Shown here piece by piece: positions 17,778 to 25,791 of a stretch of 43,151 nucleotides of DNA. Source of the DNA: JBKPCD01 sp046727175 (GTDB taxonomy: Bacteria > Acidobacteriota > Vicinamibacteria > Vicinamibacterales > 2-12-FULL-66-21); NCBI GenBank assembly GCA_046727175.1, contig JBKPCD010000019.1, positions 1 to 43,151 of the forward strand, read 5' to 3'. Position numbers and translations under genes: made by a program. How positions within the stretch are numbered: the first letter of the stretch is position 1; every line of letters begins with the position of its first letter. Below the pieces are notes generated by a model, which was not told the DNA's origin, made no database searches, and saw nothing but the letters and a program-made list of their open reading frames with translations.

Positions 17778-19194
17778 CGCCGTGGCGATCTTCCTGGACA
17801 GTGATGAGGTCAGCGAACGTGCGGGTGTACTGGCGGCCCCAGAGCTGGGAGTCTGCCGTGACGTCGACCAAATCAGTTTGGATGTTCAGCGTGTCGCCGC
17901 GCTGGACGACTCGGCCCGTGAGGACCGCGCGTACGGTCAACTGACGGCCGATTGTTTGGAGATCAATCTGCCGGCCTTTGTACCTAAACACGGTGCTCCT
18001 CGGTACTACGCGCAGCTTGGGTAATTGCGAGAGGCTGTTGATCAGGTTCTCCGTGATGCCGTCGCTGAGGTACTCGGCATTCGGGTCGGCTCCGGCGTTG
18101 ACGAAGGGCAGGACCGCGAGCGAGTCGATCGGGCCGCTTGCGGATGCGGAGCGAGTGAGCCAAAACCGTCCGACGACAGCCGCGAGCGCGAGTAGGACGA
18201 CGGTGCTGATCGCGACGAGGAGCGTGGCTTTGCGGCGTGTTGTTACGCCGACCCTCATCCTCGCGTCCGCAGCAGCGCCGCCCGACGCGTCGAGCTCGCC
18301 CGACTCGCTGTCCTGCTGAAGCTGGCGCAGATCGTTCCGGAGATCCTTCGCGCTCTGGTAGCGATACTCGGGATCCTTCATCAGGCAGTGCTTGATGATG
18401 CGCGACAGCTCGCGCGGGAGGATCGCCTTCAGATCCGTGACGGAGTGCGGAGTGTCTTTGATAATGGACGAGAGCAACGAGACACTCGTCTCCCCTTTGA
18501 ACGGGCGCTCACCCGTGGCCAGCTCGTAGAGCATGACACCGATGGCAAAGATGTCCGATCGGTGATCGGCGGGTTTTCCCTCCGCCTGCTCCGGCGACAT
18601 GTAGGCGACGGTGCCGAGAATGCCCCCTTCGCCGGTCAGCGTTCTCGTGGCCAGCGCACTCAGGCCGGGGTCGACCAGCGCGGGCTCCACCAGCTTCGCG
18701 AGACCGAAATCGAGGACCTTGACGCGGCCTTCTGCTGTGACCATCACGTTCGCCGGCTTGAGATCCCGGTGCGTGATCCCTCGCTGATGCGCAGCGCTGA
18801 CTGCATCGGCTAACGGAATCGCCAGCGCGAAGATGCGCGCCAGGGGCAGGCCGCCCTTGACGAGGAGAGTGTCCAGCGACGTGCCGTCAACCAACTCCAT
18901 CGTGAGGAAGAGCAGACCCTCGGCTTCTTCCACCGAGTAGATGGTCACGATGTTGGGATGATTGAGCGCGGCGATGGTCTGCGCTTCACGTTGGAAGCGG
19001 GCGCGACGGTCGGCGTCCGTGGCGGCGATCTCTGGCAGAATCTTGATCGCGATCGGGCGATTCAGTTTGGAATCACGCGAGCGATAGACTTCGCCCATGC
19101 CGCCCGCGCCGAGCGGGGACAGAATCTCGTATGGGCCGAGCCGAGTTCCGGCAGACAGGGCCATGCGCCGCGTCGTGTTGCGAGAGGCACTCAT
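17455..19194 (-). CDS. Membrane Ser/Thr protein kinase, frame broken before its TPR domain
   Basis: From 'MSASRNTTRRMALSAGTRLGPYEI' (start 19194; ATG 19164 is an alternative) a complete Hanks kinase follows: glycine loop 'GAGGMGEVYR', Lys51, catalytic 'HRDLKPAN' (142-149), 'DFG' 162-164, APE-equivalent 'SPEQAEG'. Then come a TM helix ('LLVAISTVVLLALAAVVGRFWL') and a periplasmic FlgO/TolB-N-like domain ('SLAVLPFVNAGADPNAEYLSDGITENLIN' to 'LWGRQYTRTFADLITVQED'). After 'QED' the frame is wrong and the last ~110 residues are spurious; the TPR tail continues in another frame at 16752-17777. The kinase domain itself looks active. Confidence 0.85.
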   Translation of the reverse strand: MSASRNTTRRMALSAGTRLGPYEILSPLGAGGMGEVYRSRDSKLNRPIAIKILPEIAATDADRRARFQREAQTIAALNHPNIVTIYSVEEAEGLLFLTMELVDGTSLDTLLVKGGLPLARIFALAIPLADAVSAAHQRGITHRDLKPANVMVTAEGRVKVLDFGLAKLVEPALVDPGLSALATRTLTGEGGILGTVAYMSPEQAEGKPADHRSDIFAIGVMLYELATGERPFKGETSVSLLSSIIKDTPHSVTDLKAILPRELSRIIKHCLMKDPEYRYQSAKDLRNDLRQLQQDSESGELDASGGAAADARMRVGVTTRRKATLLVAISTVVLLALAAVVGRFWLTRSASASGPIDSLAVLPFVNAGADPNAEYLSDGITENLINSLSQLPKLRVVPRSTVFRYKGRQIDLQTIGRQLTVRAVLTGRVVQRGDTLNIQTDLVDVTADSQLWGRQYTRTFADLITVQEDRHGGVRQAAPPADHRPAEAADEALHREPRSPPVVSQGPVLLEPSDRTEPPAGHGVLPASDRERPRLRVGVGRLGRRLLALWLLRCRFTTRGRPERQRSGVEGLRDRRHAG

Positions 19195-19238
19195 TGTAGT
19201 GGGTCGGCCCCTCGCTTCGGAAACCAGGCGAGACGTTC

Positions 19239-19690
19239 TTAGCCGGTTGCCCAACGCTTCCGAAGCGCATGCCAGCAGATCAGCGCGCACCCGAGCGAAA
19301 GGAACGCCTCGTGAATGTCGGCCCGCTTGTCATACCTCACGCGCAGGCGGCGAAACTGACTTAGCCAGGCAAATGTGCCCTCCACGACCCACCGCCAACG
19401 GCCCAGGCCACTCCCGTGCGCGGTGCGACGCATGGCCAGCAAGGGCACGATGTGACGAGTCCTGAGACCGTGCCGAATGGCGGCCGCGTCGTAGCCGCGC
19501 TCCCCGAGCACACAGTAACGCCAGGGCTTCTTGCGAGTCGTTCCGGTTGGCGCCGGTCAGTCGCAGAGCGAGGGGTACGCCCCGCGTCGCAAATCAGATG
19601 GCGCTTGCTCCCGCGCTTGGCCCGATCGGTGGGATTCGGCCCGGTCTGGTCACCGCCGTACACCGCGCGCATGCAACTGTTCACGCTACC
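19239..19690 (-). mobile_element. IS5-family transposase remnant, multiply broken
   Basis: The minus strand carries 'MRAVYGGDQTGPNPTDRAKRGSKRHLICDA' in one frame, 'GVPLALRLTGANRNDSQEALAL' in a second, and 'LGERGYDAAAIRHGLRTRHIVPLLAMRR' through 'VVEGTFAWLSQFRRLRVRYDKR' to 'ALRKRWATG' in a third. This is the C-terminal two thirds of an IS5-type DDE transposase. The N-terminus is missing, about 20 residues between 'ALAL' and 'LGERGYD' are deleted, and the second catalytic Asp of 'GDRGYD' is Glu. It cannot be active. No terminal inverted repeats could be identified. It ends 45 nt upstream of the kinase start. Confidence 0.85.
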
Positions 19691-19734
19691 TCGCCGACGA
19701 CGATCAAGCTTCGGAGGTTTTGTTACACGCTCTA

Positions 19735-19768
19735 AGTCGAAAGCCAAAGCCGAACGTCAAAAGCCGAG
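19735..19768 (+). repeat. Heptamer array B
   Basis: AGTCGAA (19735), AGCCAA (a 6-mer slip), AGCCGAA (19748), CGTCAAA, AGCCGAG (19762). The consensus word 'AGCCGAA' is close to those at 31977 and 34741. It sits between the IS5 remnant and the small membrane protein gene. Confidence 0.65.
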
Positions 19769-19843
19769 TGGTTACATCGAACCATTCCGAAGTGGCGCTC
19801 GACAGCGCGAGCGCCACGCGATCACGATGTGCCGACTAGATTA

Positions 19844-20362
19844 ATGCCGCGCATCCCACTGAGCGTCGGTCAGGCGATCGCGTACGGCACGCTTGTCGTC
19901 GGTACGCTGGATATCTCCGACGCGATTGTGGTCTCGCTGGTCCGGGGTTCGACGCCCGGGCGCATGCTGCAGGGCATTGCGAGCGGACTGCTGGGGCGCG
20001 CCTCGTTCCAGGGCGGTGTGGCGACGATGGCGTTGGGGCTCCTGATTCACTTCTTGATCGCGTTCTGCGTCGTGACGACCTATAACGTTGCGAGCCGCCG
20101 CTTCGCGGTGCTCACGCGTCGTCCGTTGATCTGCGGCCCGATCTATGGCGTGCTCGTGTACCTGTTCATGTATCGCGTCGTGATACCACTCTCGGCGATC
20201 GGGGTCACGCCCCAGTTCGTCTTCCCGCGATCGATCAACGACGTCCTGATTCACGCGTTTGGCGTCGGACTGCCGAGCGCGTTGTTCGCGGCTCGAAGCG
20301 AGCGGCCGATGACGACAGGAAGCCTCTCACCGTCCGGAGATCAGTCGACCACGCACGCCTGA
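19844..20362 (+). CDS. Uncharacterised four-helix membrane protein
   Basis: 172 residues from ATG 19844. Hydrophobic segments: 'IAYGTLVVGTLDISDAIVVSLV', 'VATMALGLLIHFLIAFCVVTTYNVA', 'LICGPIYGVLVYLFMYRVVIPLSAI', and 'VLIHAFGVGLPSALFAA'. The pattern 'GTLDISDA', 'R.LQ.IASGLLGR.SFQGG', 'LIHFLIAF', 'RPLICG..YG' matches a widespread uncharacterised inner-membrane family that I know only as hypothetical proteins. The last ~25 residues overlap the 3' end of the convergent MocR gene by 36 nt, suggesting the tail is not conserved. No function can be assigned. Confidence 0.75.
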   Translation: MPRIPLSVGQAIAYGTLVVGTLDISDAIVVSLVRGSTPGRMLQGIASGLLGRASFQGGVATMALGLLIHFLIAFCVVTTYNVASRRFAVLTRRPLICGPIYGVLVYLFMYRVVIPLSAIGVTPQFVFPRSINDVLIHAFGVGLPSALFAARSERPMTTGSLSPSGDQSTTHA

Positions 20363-21850
20363 CGCGTCCGCGCGCTCGGCGGCGTCGATCGCCGCGGCCA
20401 GCCGTTCCATCCCGCTCGTCAGCGTATCGGGACTCGAGGATGCGAACCCGAGCACGAGCGCGTTCGCTTCCCGCGATCGCCCCGCGAAGTACGCCGACAG
20501 CGGCATCACCTCGATCTCCCGCGCTGCCGCCTCGCGCGCGACGCTGACCGCGTCGACGCCAACGAGGTCGGCGACCGCGTGCAGACCCGTTCGCACGGCA
20601 CGAAGCTCGACAACCCCGCCGCAGAAGCGCGCTGCGGCCGCTGTCAATGCCTCGAGGCGCTCGCGATAGACGGCGCGCATGCGCCGAAGATGTCGATCGA
20701 AGTGCCCGCCAATAATGAAGTCCGCGAGGACGGCCTGATCGAGCGTCGGTGGATGATGGTCGATGCCGCGCCGCGCGGCCACCAGCTTTTCCCGGAGATC
20801 TGAGGGGACGATGAGAAAGCCGAGACGGAGCGAAGGGAAGAGGGTCTTGCTGAAGCTGCCCACGTAGATCACGCGGCCGTCGGTGTCGAGGCCGTGCAGA
20901 CAAGGGACCGCGCGCGTCCCGTATCGAAACTCCGTATCGTAGTCGTCCTCGAGAATCCACGCGCGAGCGGCGCTCGCCCATCGCAACAGTTCGAGCCGGC
21001 GCGGAAGGCTCATGGGAATGCCGAGCGGGAACTGGTGCGACGGTGTGACGTACGCGAGCCTCGCGTAGCGCGCACGGCGCATGCCGGCCTGCACGTCGAG
21101 GCCTTCTCCGTCGACGCGCACCGGAAAGATCTCGGCGCCGGCTGCGATGAGCGCCCCACGCGCGCCGGGAAACCCAGGTTCTTCCATCCAGACGGGATCG
21201 CCCGGATCGAGCAGGAGCCTGCAAATCAGATCGAGTCCCGGTTTCGAACCGGAGACGATGATGACCTGATCGGCGCCGCAGTGTGTCCCGCGAGCTGCCT
21301 GGACGTAATCGGCAATTGCTCCGCGCAGGCTCTCGAGCCCGCCGTACGAACCGTAGTCGAGCTGACGCAGTGTCGCCGACTTCGTTCGGCGATTCAGCAG
21401 CTGCGTCCAGAGCGGTACGGGAAACAGATCGAGCGCCGGCGTGCCGAGACGGAACGGCCTGGGTGCAATCCCGACGCGGTGCGCCGGGGCAGGGACTGCC
21501 GCGAGCGCCATCCCGCGGCGCGAGAGCGGCGGATGCTTGTCGTTTGTCGGCCGCCTGACCACCGCGGCAGCCGCGATGGCATCGGGCAACTCGTGCGACA
21601 CGAACGTTCCCGAGCCGTGCTTTGCGGTCAGATATCCTTCGGCGATCAGCTGCTCGTAGGCGAGCAGCGTGGTGGTCCGTGATACGTCCAGCTCGACCGC
21701 CAGCTCGCGCGACGATTGCAGCTTCGCGCCGGGGACTGCGACGCCGTTCAGAATCGCCCTGCGGATGCCGTCGTAGATCTGCTGCTGCAGGGTCCGTCGG
21801 GCGCGAGGTTCGAGGCGGATCAATAGGTTCGTGGCGCGGTGTCTGGGCAT
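20327..21850 (-). CDS. MocR/PdxR family transcriptional regulator (GntR HTH + aminotransferase fold)
   Basis: 507 residues. Residues 15-85 form a GntR winged helix ('QQIYDGIRRAILNGVAVPGAKLQSSRELAVELDVSRTTTLLAYEQL', 'GSGTFV'). A type-I aminotransferase domain follows: 'IIVSGSKPGLDLICRLLLDPGD' (197-218), 'EEPGFPGARGAL', 'VTPSHQFPLG' (268-277), 'EDDYDTEFRYG' (301-311), and the PLP-binding lysine Lys335 in 'YVGSFSKTLFPSLRLGF'. These proteins sense PLP or amino compounds and typically activate PLP-biosynthesis or amine-catabolism genes. No obvious target lies next door. The start 21850 (ATG) is chosen because the open frame upstream of it is not conserved-looking. Confidence 0.92.
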   Translation of the reverse strand: MPRHRATNLLIRLEPRARRTLQQQIYDGIRRAILNGVAVPGAKLQSSRELAVELDVSRTTTLLAYEQLIAEGYLTAKHGSGTFVSHELPDAIAAAAVVRRPTNDKHPPLSRRGMALAAVPAPAHRVGIAPRPFRLGTPALDLFPVPLWTQLLNRRTKSATLRQLDYGSYGGLESLRGAIADYVQAARGTHCGADQVIIVSGSKPGLDLICRLLLDPGDPVWMEEPGFPGARGALIAAGAEIFPVRVDGEGLDVQAGMRRARYARLAYVTPSHQFPLGIPMSLPRRLELLRWASAARAWILEDDYDTEFRYGTRAVPCLHGLDTDGRVIYVGSFSKTLFPSLRLGFLIVPSDLREKLVAARRGIDHHPPTLDQAVLADFIIGGHFDRHLRRMRAVYRERLEALTAAAARFCGGVVELRAVRTGLHAVADLVGVDAVSVAREAAAREIEVMPLSAYFAGRSREANALVLGFASSSPDTLTSGMERLAAAIDAAERADASGVRGRLISGR

Positions 21851-22034
21851 GATCGGGTCTTCTAGTGGCCTCTTACAAAGACCTTCGGCGCGGAGTAGTG
21901 ATGCTACCACTTCGGAAGCCGGTCCGCTCGCAAATCGCCGGTCGCGGCAGGGGCCCGGCTCCGAGAGTTTCAATGTATGTTGACGTAACGACGGCCGGGA
22001 TCGATCCAAACACTAATGCTGAGTCGGAGCCCCA

Positions 22035-22844
22035 TCACGAGAGAAGCTTTTCAGCGACATAGCAAAACCGGGAGAGCCGGCGCTCCGCACAGAGGCGGTT
22101 CACGCAGGAGAGAAACCGCTGCAGTCCTGAAAAGTTCGCTTCACCCTCGCGTGAGATGAGCGCGTCGCGATGCTGATCGCGAGCGTCGTGCCAGCGCTGC
22201 GCGATCCCCTCCGCCGCGGGCGTGAGATCTTCGCTGAGGATTAGCGCGAACCCGGCACGCGTGATGAGCCGCTCGTTCTCTCCGGGCGGGACGAAGACGT
22301 AGAAGCCGATCGAGCTCCGAATCGCGAGTTCTTCGTGGGATACGGCGCCGGTGATGACGAGGGCGTCGGTGAACAACATCCGCCCACCGGGCCGGAGGAC
22401 GCGATGCCAGTCGCCGAGCACTCGCGGTCGATCGGCAATATGGCAGATCGCATCGTTCGAAACGATTGCATCGAACGTCGCGTCGGGGTACGGCAGCGGC
22501 TCGTTGGCGTCGACGGTACGAAACGTCACGCGATCGCTCACACCGCGCGCCGCGGCGAGACGCTGGCCGTTCTGGACGCCGTGTGCGTTGATGTCGACGC
22601 CGGTGATCGTGCACCCTCGGAGCGCGGCCAGATACACAGCGGGTCCTCCCGACCCGCTGCCCACCTCGAGCACGTGACTCGTCGGACCCACCAGGAGCTG
22701 GTCTGCGAATCGAAGCCATTCTGCCGCGGTCATCCAGCTGCTTTGGCCGATGTCCTCGCCGTAGGTCTCTCGACGAACCGCAGCTTCCGCCGCGCTCGCG
22801 AAGTCGCCGTACACGTTGTCGTACAAATCGACGGCGTTATGCAT
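22035..22844 (-). CDS. Class I SAM-dependent methyltransferase (small-molecule type)
   Basis: 269 residues from ATG 22844 ('MHNAVDLYDNVYGDF'). Motif I is 'HVLEVGSGSGGPAVYLA' (57-73), motif II 'ITGVDINAHGVQNGQ', motif III 'VDANEPLPYPDATFDAIVSNDAICHI', and 'WHRVLRPGGRMLFTDAL' is post-motif III. The overall order and the C-terminal helical region resemble sarcosine/dimethylglycine or ubiquinone/menaquinone-type methyltransferases acting on small molecules in the cytoplasm. Substrate unknown. The longer frame to 22883 overlaps a repeat-like spacer and is not used. Confidence 0.87.
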   Translation of the reverse strand: MHNAVDLYDNVYGDFASAAEAAVRRETYGEDIGQSSWMTAAEWLRFADQLLVGPTSHVLEVGSGSGGPAVYLAALRGCTITGVDINAHGVQNGQRLAAARGVSDRVTFRTVDANEPLPYPDATFDAIVSNDAICHIADRPRVLGDWHRVLRPGGRMLFTDALVITGAVSHEELAIRSSIGFYVFVPPGENERLITRAGFALILSEDLTPAAEGIAQRWHDARDQHRDALISREGEANFSGLQRFLSCVNRLCAERRLSRFCYVAEKLLS

Positions 22845-22883
22845 AGGAACCCGCACCAGCGAGCGACCGAACCAGCAACTCAC

Positions 22884-22911
22884 CGAACTCGAACCCCGAA
22901 TCCAGCACCCG
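22884..22911 (+). repeat. Weak heptamer array upstream of the methyltransferase
   Basis: CGAACTC (22884), GAACCCC (22891), GAATCCA (22898), GCACCCG (22905): four units in 7-nt register using a 'GAACCCC' word like the right arm at 33055. Short and degenerate, so less certain than the others. Confidence 0.4.
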
Positions 22912-22936
22912 AGCGAGCCGCCGAGCTACCGGCTCC

Positions 22937-23428
22937 TCACTGCTTCTCGTAAACAGACACGTTGTGGATCGTCTGCCCCTTGGCATTCGTTCCCTTGACC
23001 GTTACGGTCATCGTCTTGCCGTCCTTCGAGACGGCGCGCGTGTAGGTTTGGACCTGCTTGCCGGCCTTCTTCCTCACGCCTTCGACGGTCGTGCCATTGC
23101 GCTTCAGCGCGACACTGTCGAAATCCTGCGAGCCGGTCATCGGGTAGTCCTTGCCGTCCAACTTATAGCTGTAGCTGATGTTGACCGGGGATCCGTCAGC
23201 CCCAGTGCCCTTGACGGTCACCTTGCTCTCGTCGCCCACGACTTCGATCGTTACCGTCTGCTCTTTCGGCATCGGACCCGGTGAATACTTCGACTTCGCT
23301 ACATTCAGCTTCCACGTGCCCGCTGACGGATCGGATTGAGCAGACAGAGCGCCCGACGCCGCGAGGATCGTGAACCCGCAGACCGACGCGCTAACGCACA
23401 ACGTCTGAAAGGCCTTGCTCGTTCTCAT
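22937..23428 (-). CDS. Small secreted beta-rich protein of unknown function
   Basis: 163 residues from ATG 23428. Signal peptide 'MRTSKAFQTLCVSASVCGFTILAASGALSA', then 'DPSAGTWKLNVAKSKYSPGPMPKEQTVTIE', 'YSYKLDGKDYPMTGSQDFDSVALKR', 'VSKDGKTMTVTVKGTNAKGQTIHNVSVYEKQ'. I recognise this lipocalin-like pattern ('GTWKLN..KSK..PGP', 'DGK.YP..G', 'SKDGKTMT') as a family expanded in Acidobacteriota and always called hypothetical. It is mature in the periplasm or outside the cell. No partner is evident. Confidence 0.85.
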   Translation of the reverse strand: MRTSKAFQTLCVSASVCGFTILAASGALSAQSDPSAGTWKLNVAKSKYSPGPMPKEQTVTIEVVGDESKVTVKGTGADGSPVNISYSYKLDGKDYPMTGSQDFDSVALKRNGTTVEGVRKKAGKQVQTYTRAVSKDGKTMTVTVKGTNAKGQTIHNVSVYEKQ

Positions 23429-23525
23429 CGTCCCTCCTACGGATTTAACGGGGCGAGCTGACGCGGATAGAAGCGACGACAACTATAGGCGGGAAGCGGC
23501 CACCCGGCAAGTCGGCCCGCTCGGA

Positions 23526-23963
23526 TCAGGGTGCCGCCGAGCGCTCCATGAACATCCAGCGGTGACCTTCGAGGTCTTCGGCCCGATAGCGCCGTCCGGG
23601 CGGACCGTCTTCCGGCGTCGAGAGAATCGTGGCGCCTTCGCGTGTCGCGCGTGCGTAGTGATCGTCGATATCGTCGACGAGCACCAGCACGCCGTCGATC
23701 ACCCATGGCACCGTCGACCACGCGCGGGCGCGCTCGCAGGTTTCGCGGTGCTTCCTCGGGCCCTCGTACTCGGGCGACGGTGTCGCGAGCATGATCAGGC
23801 CGTGACCTGCTTCCATCTCACCGTGAGCGAGGCGTCCGTCCGGGCCAATCATGCGCGTGACTTCGCGGAACCCGAACGCCCGGGTAAGCCAGTCCATCGC
23901 CGCCGGACCGTTCTCGTAGGCGATCATCGGGATTACGTCCGGTGATGCGTTGGTCATCGTCAA
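23526..23963 (-). CDS. VOC family protein (PhnB/glyoxalase-like)
   Basis: 145 residues. 'DVIPMIAYENGPAAMDWLTRAFGFREVTRM' is the first half-module, 'AHGEMEAGHGLIMLATPSPEYEGP' its end, and 'VLVLVDDIDDHYARATREGATILSTPEDGPPGRRYRAEDLEGHRWMFME' the second, with the final Glu and conserved 'R.Y...D..G..W.F'. These are metal-binding betaalphabetabetabeta folds used for isomerisation, resistance or unknown chemistry. Unlike the VOC remnant at 13567 this copy is intact. The ATG at 23957 is an equally good start. Confidence 0.88.
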   Translation of the reverse strand: MTMTNASPDVIPMIAYENGPAAMDWLTRAFGFREVTRMIGPDGRLAHGEMEAGHGLIMLATPSPEYEGPRKHRETCERARAWSTVPWVIDGVLVLVDDIDDHYARATREGATILSTPEDGPPGRRYRAEDLEGHRWMFMERSAAP

Positions 23964-24012
23964 TCACGATCCATTGATTGCGCTCATTCACGCCGGCCGA
24001 CATCAACCCGAG

Positions 24013-24077
24013 ATCAGAAGGTCAGAAGTCTTCAAAATGCTTTAAAAACGATCCTCCTGATCTCCTGACCTCCTGTG
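24013..24077. repeat. Inverted octamer arrays C
   Basis: Left arm ATCAGAAG (24013), GTCAGAAG (24021). Right arm CTCCTGAT (24054), CTCCTGAC (24062), CTCCTGTG (24070), whose reverse complement is the same [AG]TCAG[AG]AG word. Period 8, arms in opposite orientation, AT-rich centre. Lies between two minus-strand genes. Confidence 0.7.
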
Positions 24078-24092
24078 AGAAAACCCGGTTGT

Positions 24093-24935
24093 TCATTTTT
24101 TTATCGCACTCCAGGTCGAGCCGTTGGAGCCGGTCACCGACCCCTGCATCGAACTGCCGTTGACCTTCCCCGAGTAGTGCGCGCTCCCGACAGCGAACGA
24201 AATCTCATTTCCGCGCAGCTTGCTATCGGTGATCGGCGACGAGCCAAGGCTTCCGCTGATCTTCTGGAACTGCTGCTTGAGGGTCAAAGTTCCCTGTGGC
24301 ATCGTCCACGCGCCCTCGACTTTCGCCGGGACGATCCAGAGCAAAGCCGTGCACCAACTCGAGCAGTCGTTGGTGATCGTGGCGGTCTCGTCGGCCTCCC
24401 AGTCCTCCATCGTGAACGTGTTCGAGACGACGCGCGTTCCGGGCTTCAGATTGAGGATCTTCGGCCGCAGCTTCATGTTGATCTCCGGAAGCAGGAACAT
24501 CGTGATCACGGTCGCTTGCGAGAGATCCGTCTCGAAAAGATCTGCCTTCATGAAGTTGACTTTGGCGGAGACGCCGGCGGCTTCTGCGTTCTTCTTGGAA
24601 AGCTCCACCATGTCTGGGTTGTACTCGATGCCTGTCGCGCGCGCGCCGCGCTTGGCGGCCGTAATCACGGTTCGCCCATCACCAGACCCGAGATCCATCA
24701 GGTAGTCCTGGGAGGTCAGCTTCGCGAGTTCGAGCATCTTGTCGACGACCGGCTGCGGGGTGGGCACCCAGACGACGTCTTTGCCGGGCTGACCAACGGT
24801 CGGCTCGAACGGCTTTGGCGGAGCCGGTTTCTGCGTCGCGCGCTTAGGGATTGGCAGCGCCTGCTCGTACGCGCTGACGCCAATCGTCGCAATCCAGACG
24901 GCCACCAAGGAACGAAAGACACGCGCTCTAGTCAT
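24093..24935 (-). CDS. Exported class I methyltransferase, FAM173-like, with C-terminal beta extension
   Basis: 280 residues; ATG 24935 has AGGAGA 7 nt upstream. The N-terminus (MTRARVFRSLVAVWIATIGVSA) looks like a signal peptide. The catalytic domain reads 'VWVPTPQPVVDKMLELAKL', motif I 'LMDLGSGDGRTVITAAKRGARATGIEYN', 'FMKADLFETDLSQATVITMFLLPEINMKLRPKIL', 'PGTRVVSNTF'. This matches prokaryotic relatives of the FAM173/ATPSC-KMT lysine methyltransferases. A ~90-residue glycine/serine-rich beta extension ('EGAWTMPQGTLTLKQQFQ...', 'GNEISFAVGSAHYSGKVNGSSMQGSV') follows. SAM is not expected in the periplasm, so export is puzzling; the N-terminus could instead be a membrane anchor. Confidence 0.8.
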   Translation of the reverse strand: MTRARVFRSLVAVWIATIGVSAYEQALPIPKRATQKPAPPKPFEPTVGQPGKDVVWVPTPQPVVDKMLELAKLTSQDYLMDLGSGDGRTVITAAKRGARATGIEYNPDMVELSKKNAEAAGVSAKVNFMKADLFETDLSQATVITMFLLPEINMKLRPKILNLKPGTRVVSNTFTMEDWEADETATITNDCSSWCTALLWIVPAKVEGAWTMPQGTLTLKQQFQKISGSLGSSPITDSKLRGNEISFAVGSAHYSGKVNGSSMQGSVTGSNGSTWSAIKK

Positions 24936-25149
24936 GATGGATATCTCCTGCTATGACTGTTCGACGGTTTACCTGACCCGCAATTCTAATCAGTTCCGTC
25001 TCGCGAGCGGAGCAACCGCCCAGATAGCTAACGGGTATGGGAAGCAGGTTCCACAACCGCATGCTCAGCGCCATCTTACATTTAGATCGGCGACGCGCAT
25101 CCCGGAGCGTGAATTGAGGCCCTATCGAACTCAGCGGTGTTTCCACGGA

Positions 25150-25540
25150 GACAGCGCGAATGAAATCACCCGAATCGTGAAAATCGATCGTCCAATCTTG
25201 ATCTCGTCTCCGACTCGAACGTAGAGGCGATTGAGCAAACTGTGGGAGACGAGAGCCCCGCGGTCCTTGACCAACGCAAATGAGTAAGCCGACTTTCGCG
25301 CCGCGCAGGTCTGCGAGGCCGTCCTCCTTCATGCGCGTGATGTTCTGGCCGTCGATGAAGATGTCCCCCGACGACGCGCATCGAGCCCGGCGACGAGCCA
25401 GAGCAGCGTGGACTTGCCGTCCGGACGGGCCGACGACCCACGAGCTGACCGCGTGGGACCTCGAGGTCCACTCCGTTCAGCATCGTCAACTGCTCGGAGC
25501 CGCTTGTTACGACCTTTGAGACATTGGCCTGCCGGATCAC
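25150..25540 (-). pseudogene. Wreck of a LolCDE/MacB-type ABC exporter (ATPase fused to permease fragment)
   Basis: Pieces lie in order in several frames of the minus strand. 'ANVSKVVTSGSEQLTMLNGVDLEVPRGQL' is the ATPase N-terminus. 'VVGPSG' and, one frame away, 'GKSTLLWLVAGLDA' are a split Walker A. 'GDIFIDGQNITRMKEDGLADLRGAKVG' is the following strand. Then, with no signature motif or Walker B, comes 'ALVKDRGALVSHSLLNRLYVRVGDEIKIG', which is from the periplasmic domain of the partner FtsX permease. So the locus has at least three frameshifts plus a large deletion joining ATPase to permease. The flanks 24936-25149 and 25541-25791 hold nothing else I recognise. Confidence 0.75.
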
Positions 25541-25791
25541 GTCGACCAGTGCACGACAAATACCGTGCCGAGGAACGCCTCCACAAGTCACGGCATCCCC
25601 CGGCGTTTTCAGCGGGTTGCCCGGAACGCTCGCACCTCCCTGCGCGATCGTGGGATCGAAGCGTTCGCAATCGCTCGACGCGTGACGGGCGCATCGCCCC
25701 GGCGGTGAGGACGAATGCGCGAAAAACGCCACGAACAAGCCGCGCGCGCGAGTTCTCTTTTTGTTATCATGCTCGCACCCATAGGTAATCA

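Noticed and set aside
17786..17803. Programmed ribosomal frameshift in the kinase gene
   Set aside because: No slippery heptanucleotide or downstream structure; a 14-bp deletion explains the site better.
20235..21224. 329-residue minus-strand ORF
   Set aside because: Out-of-frame overlap with the MocR regulator; Arg/Ser-rich nonsense.
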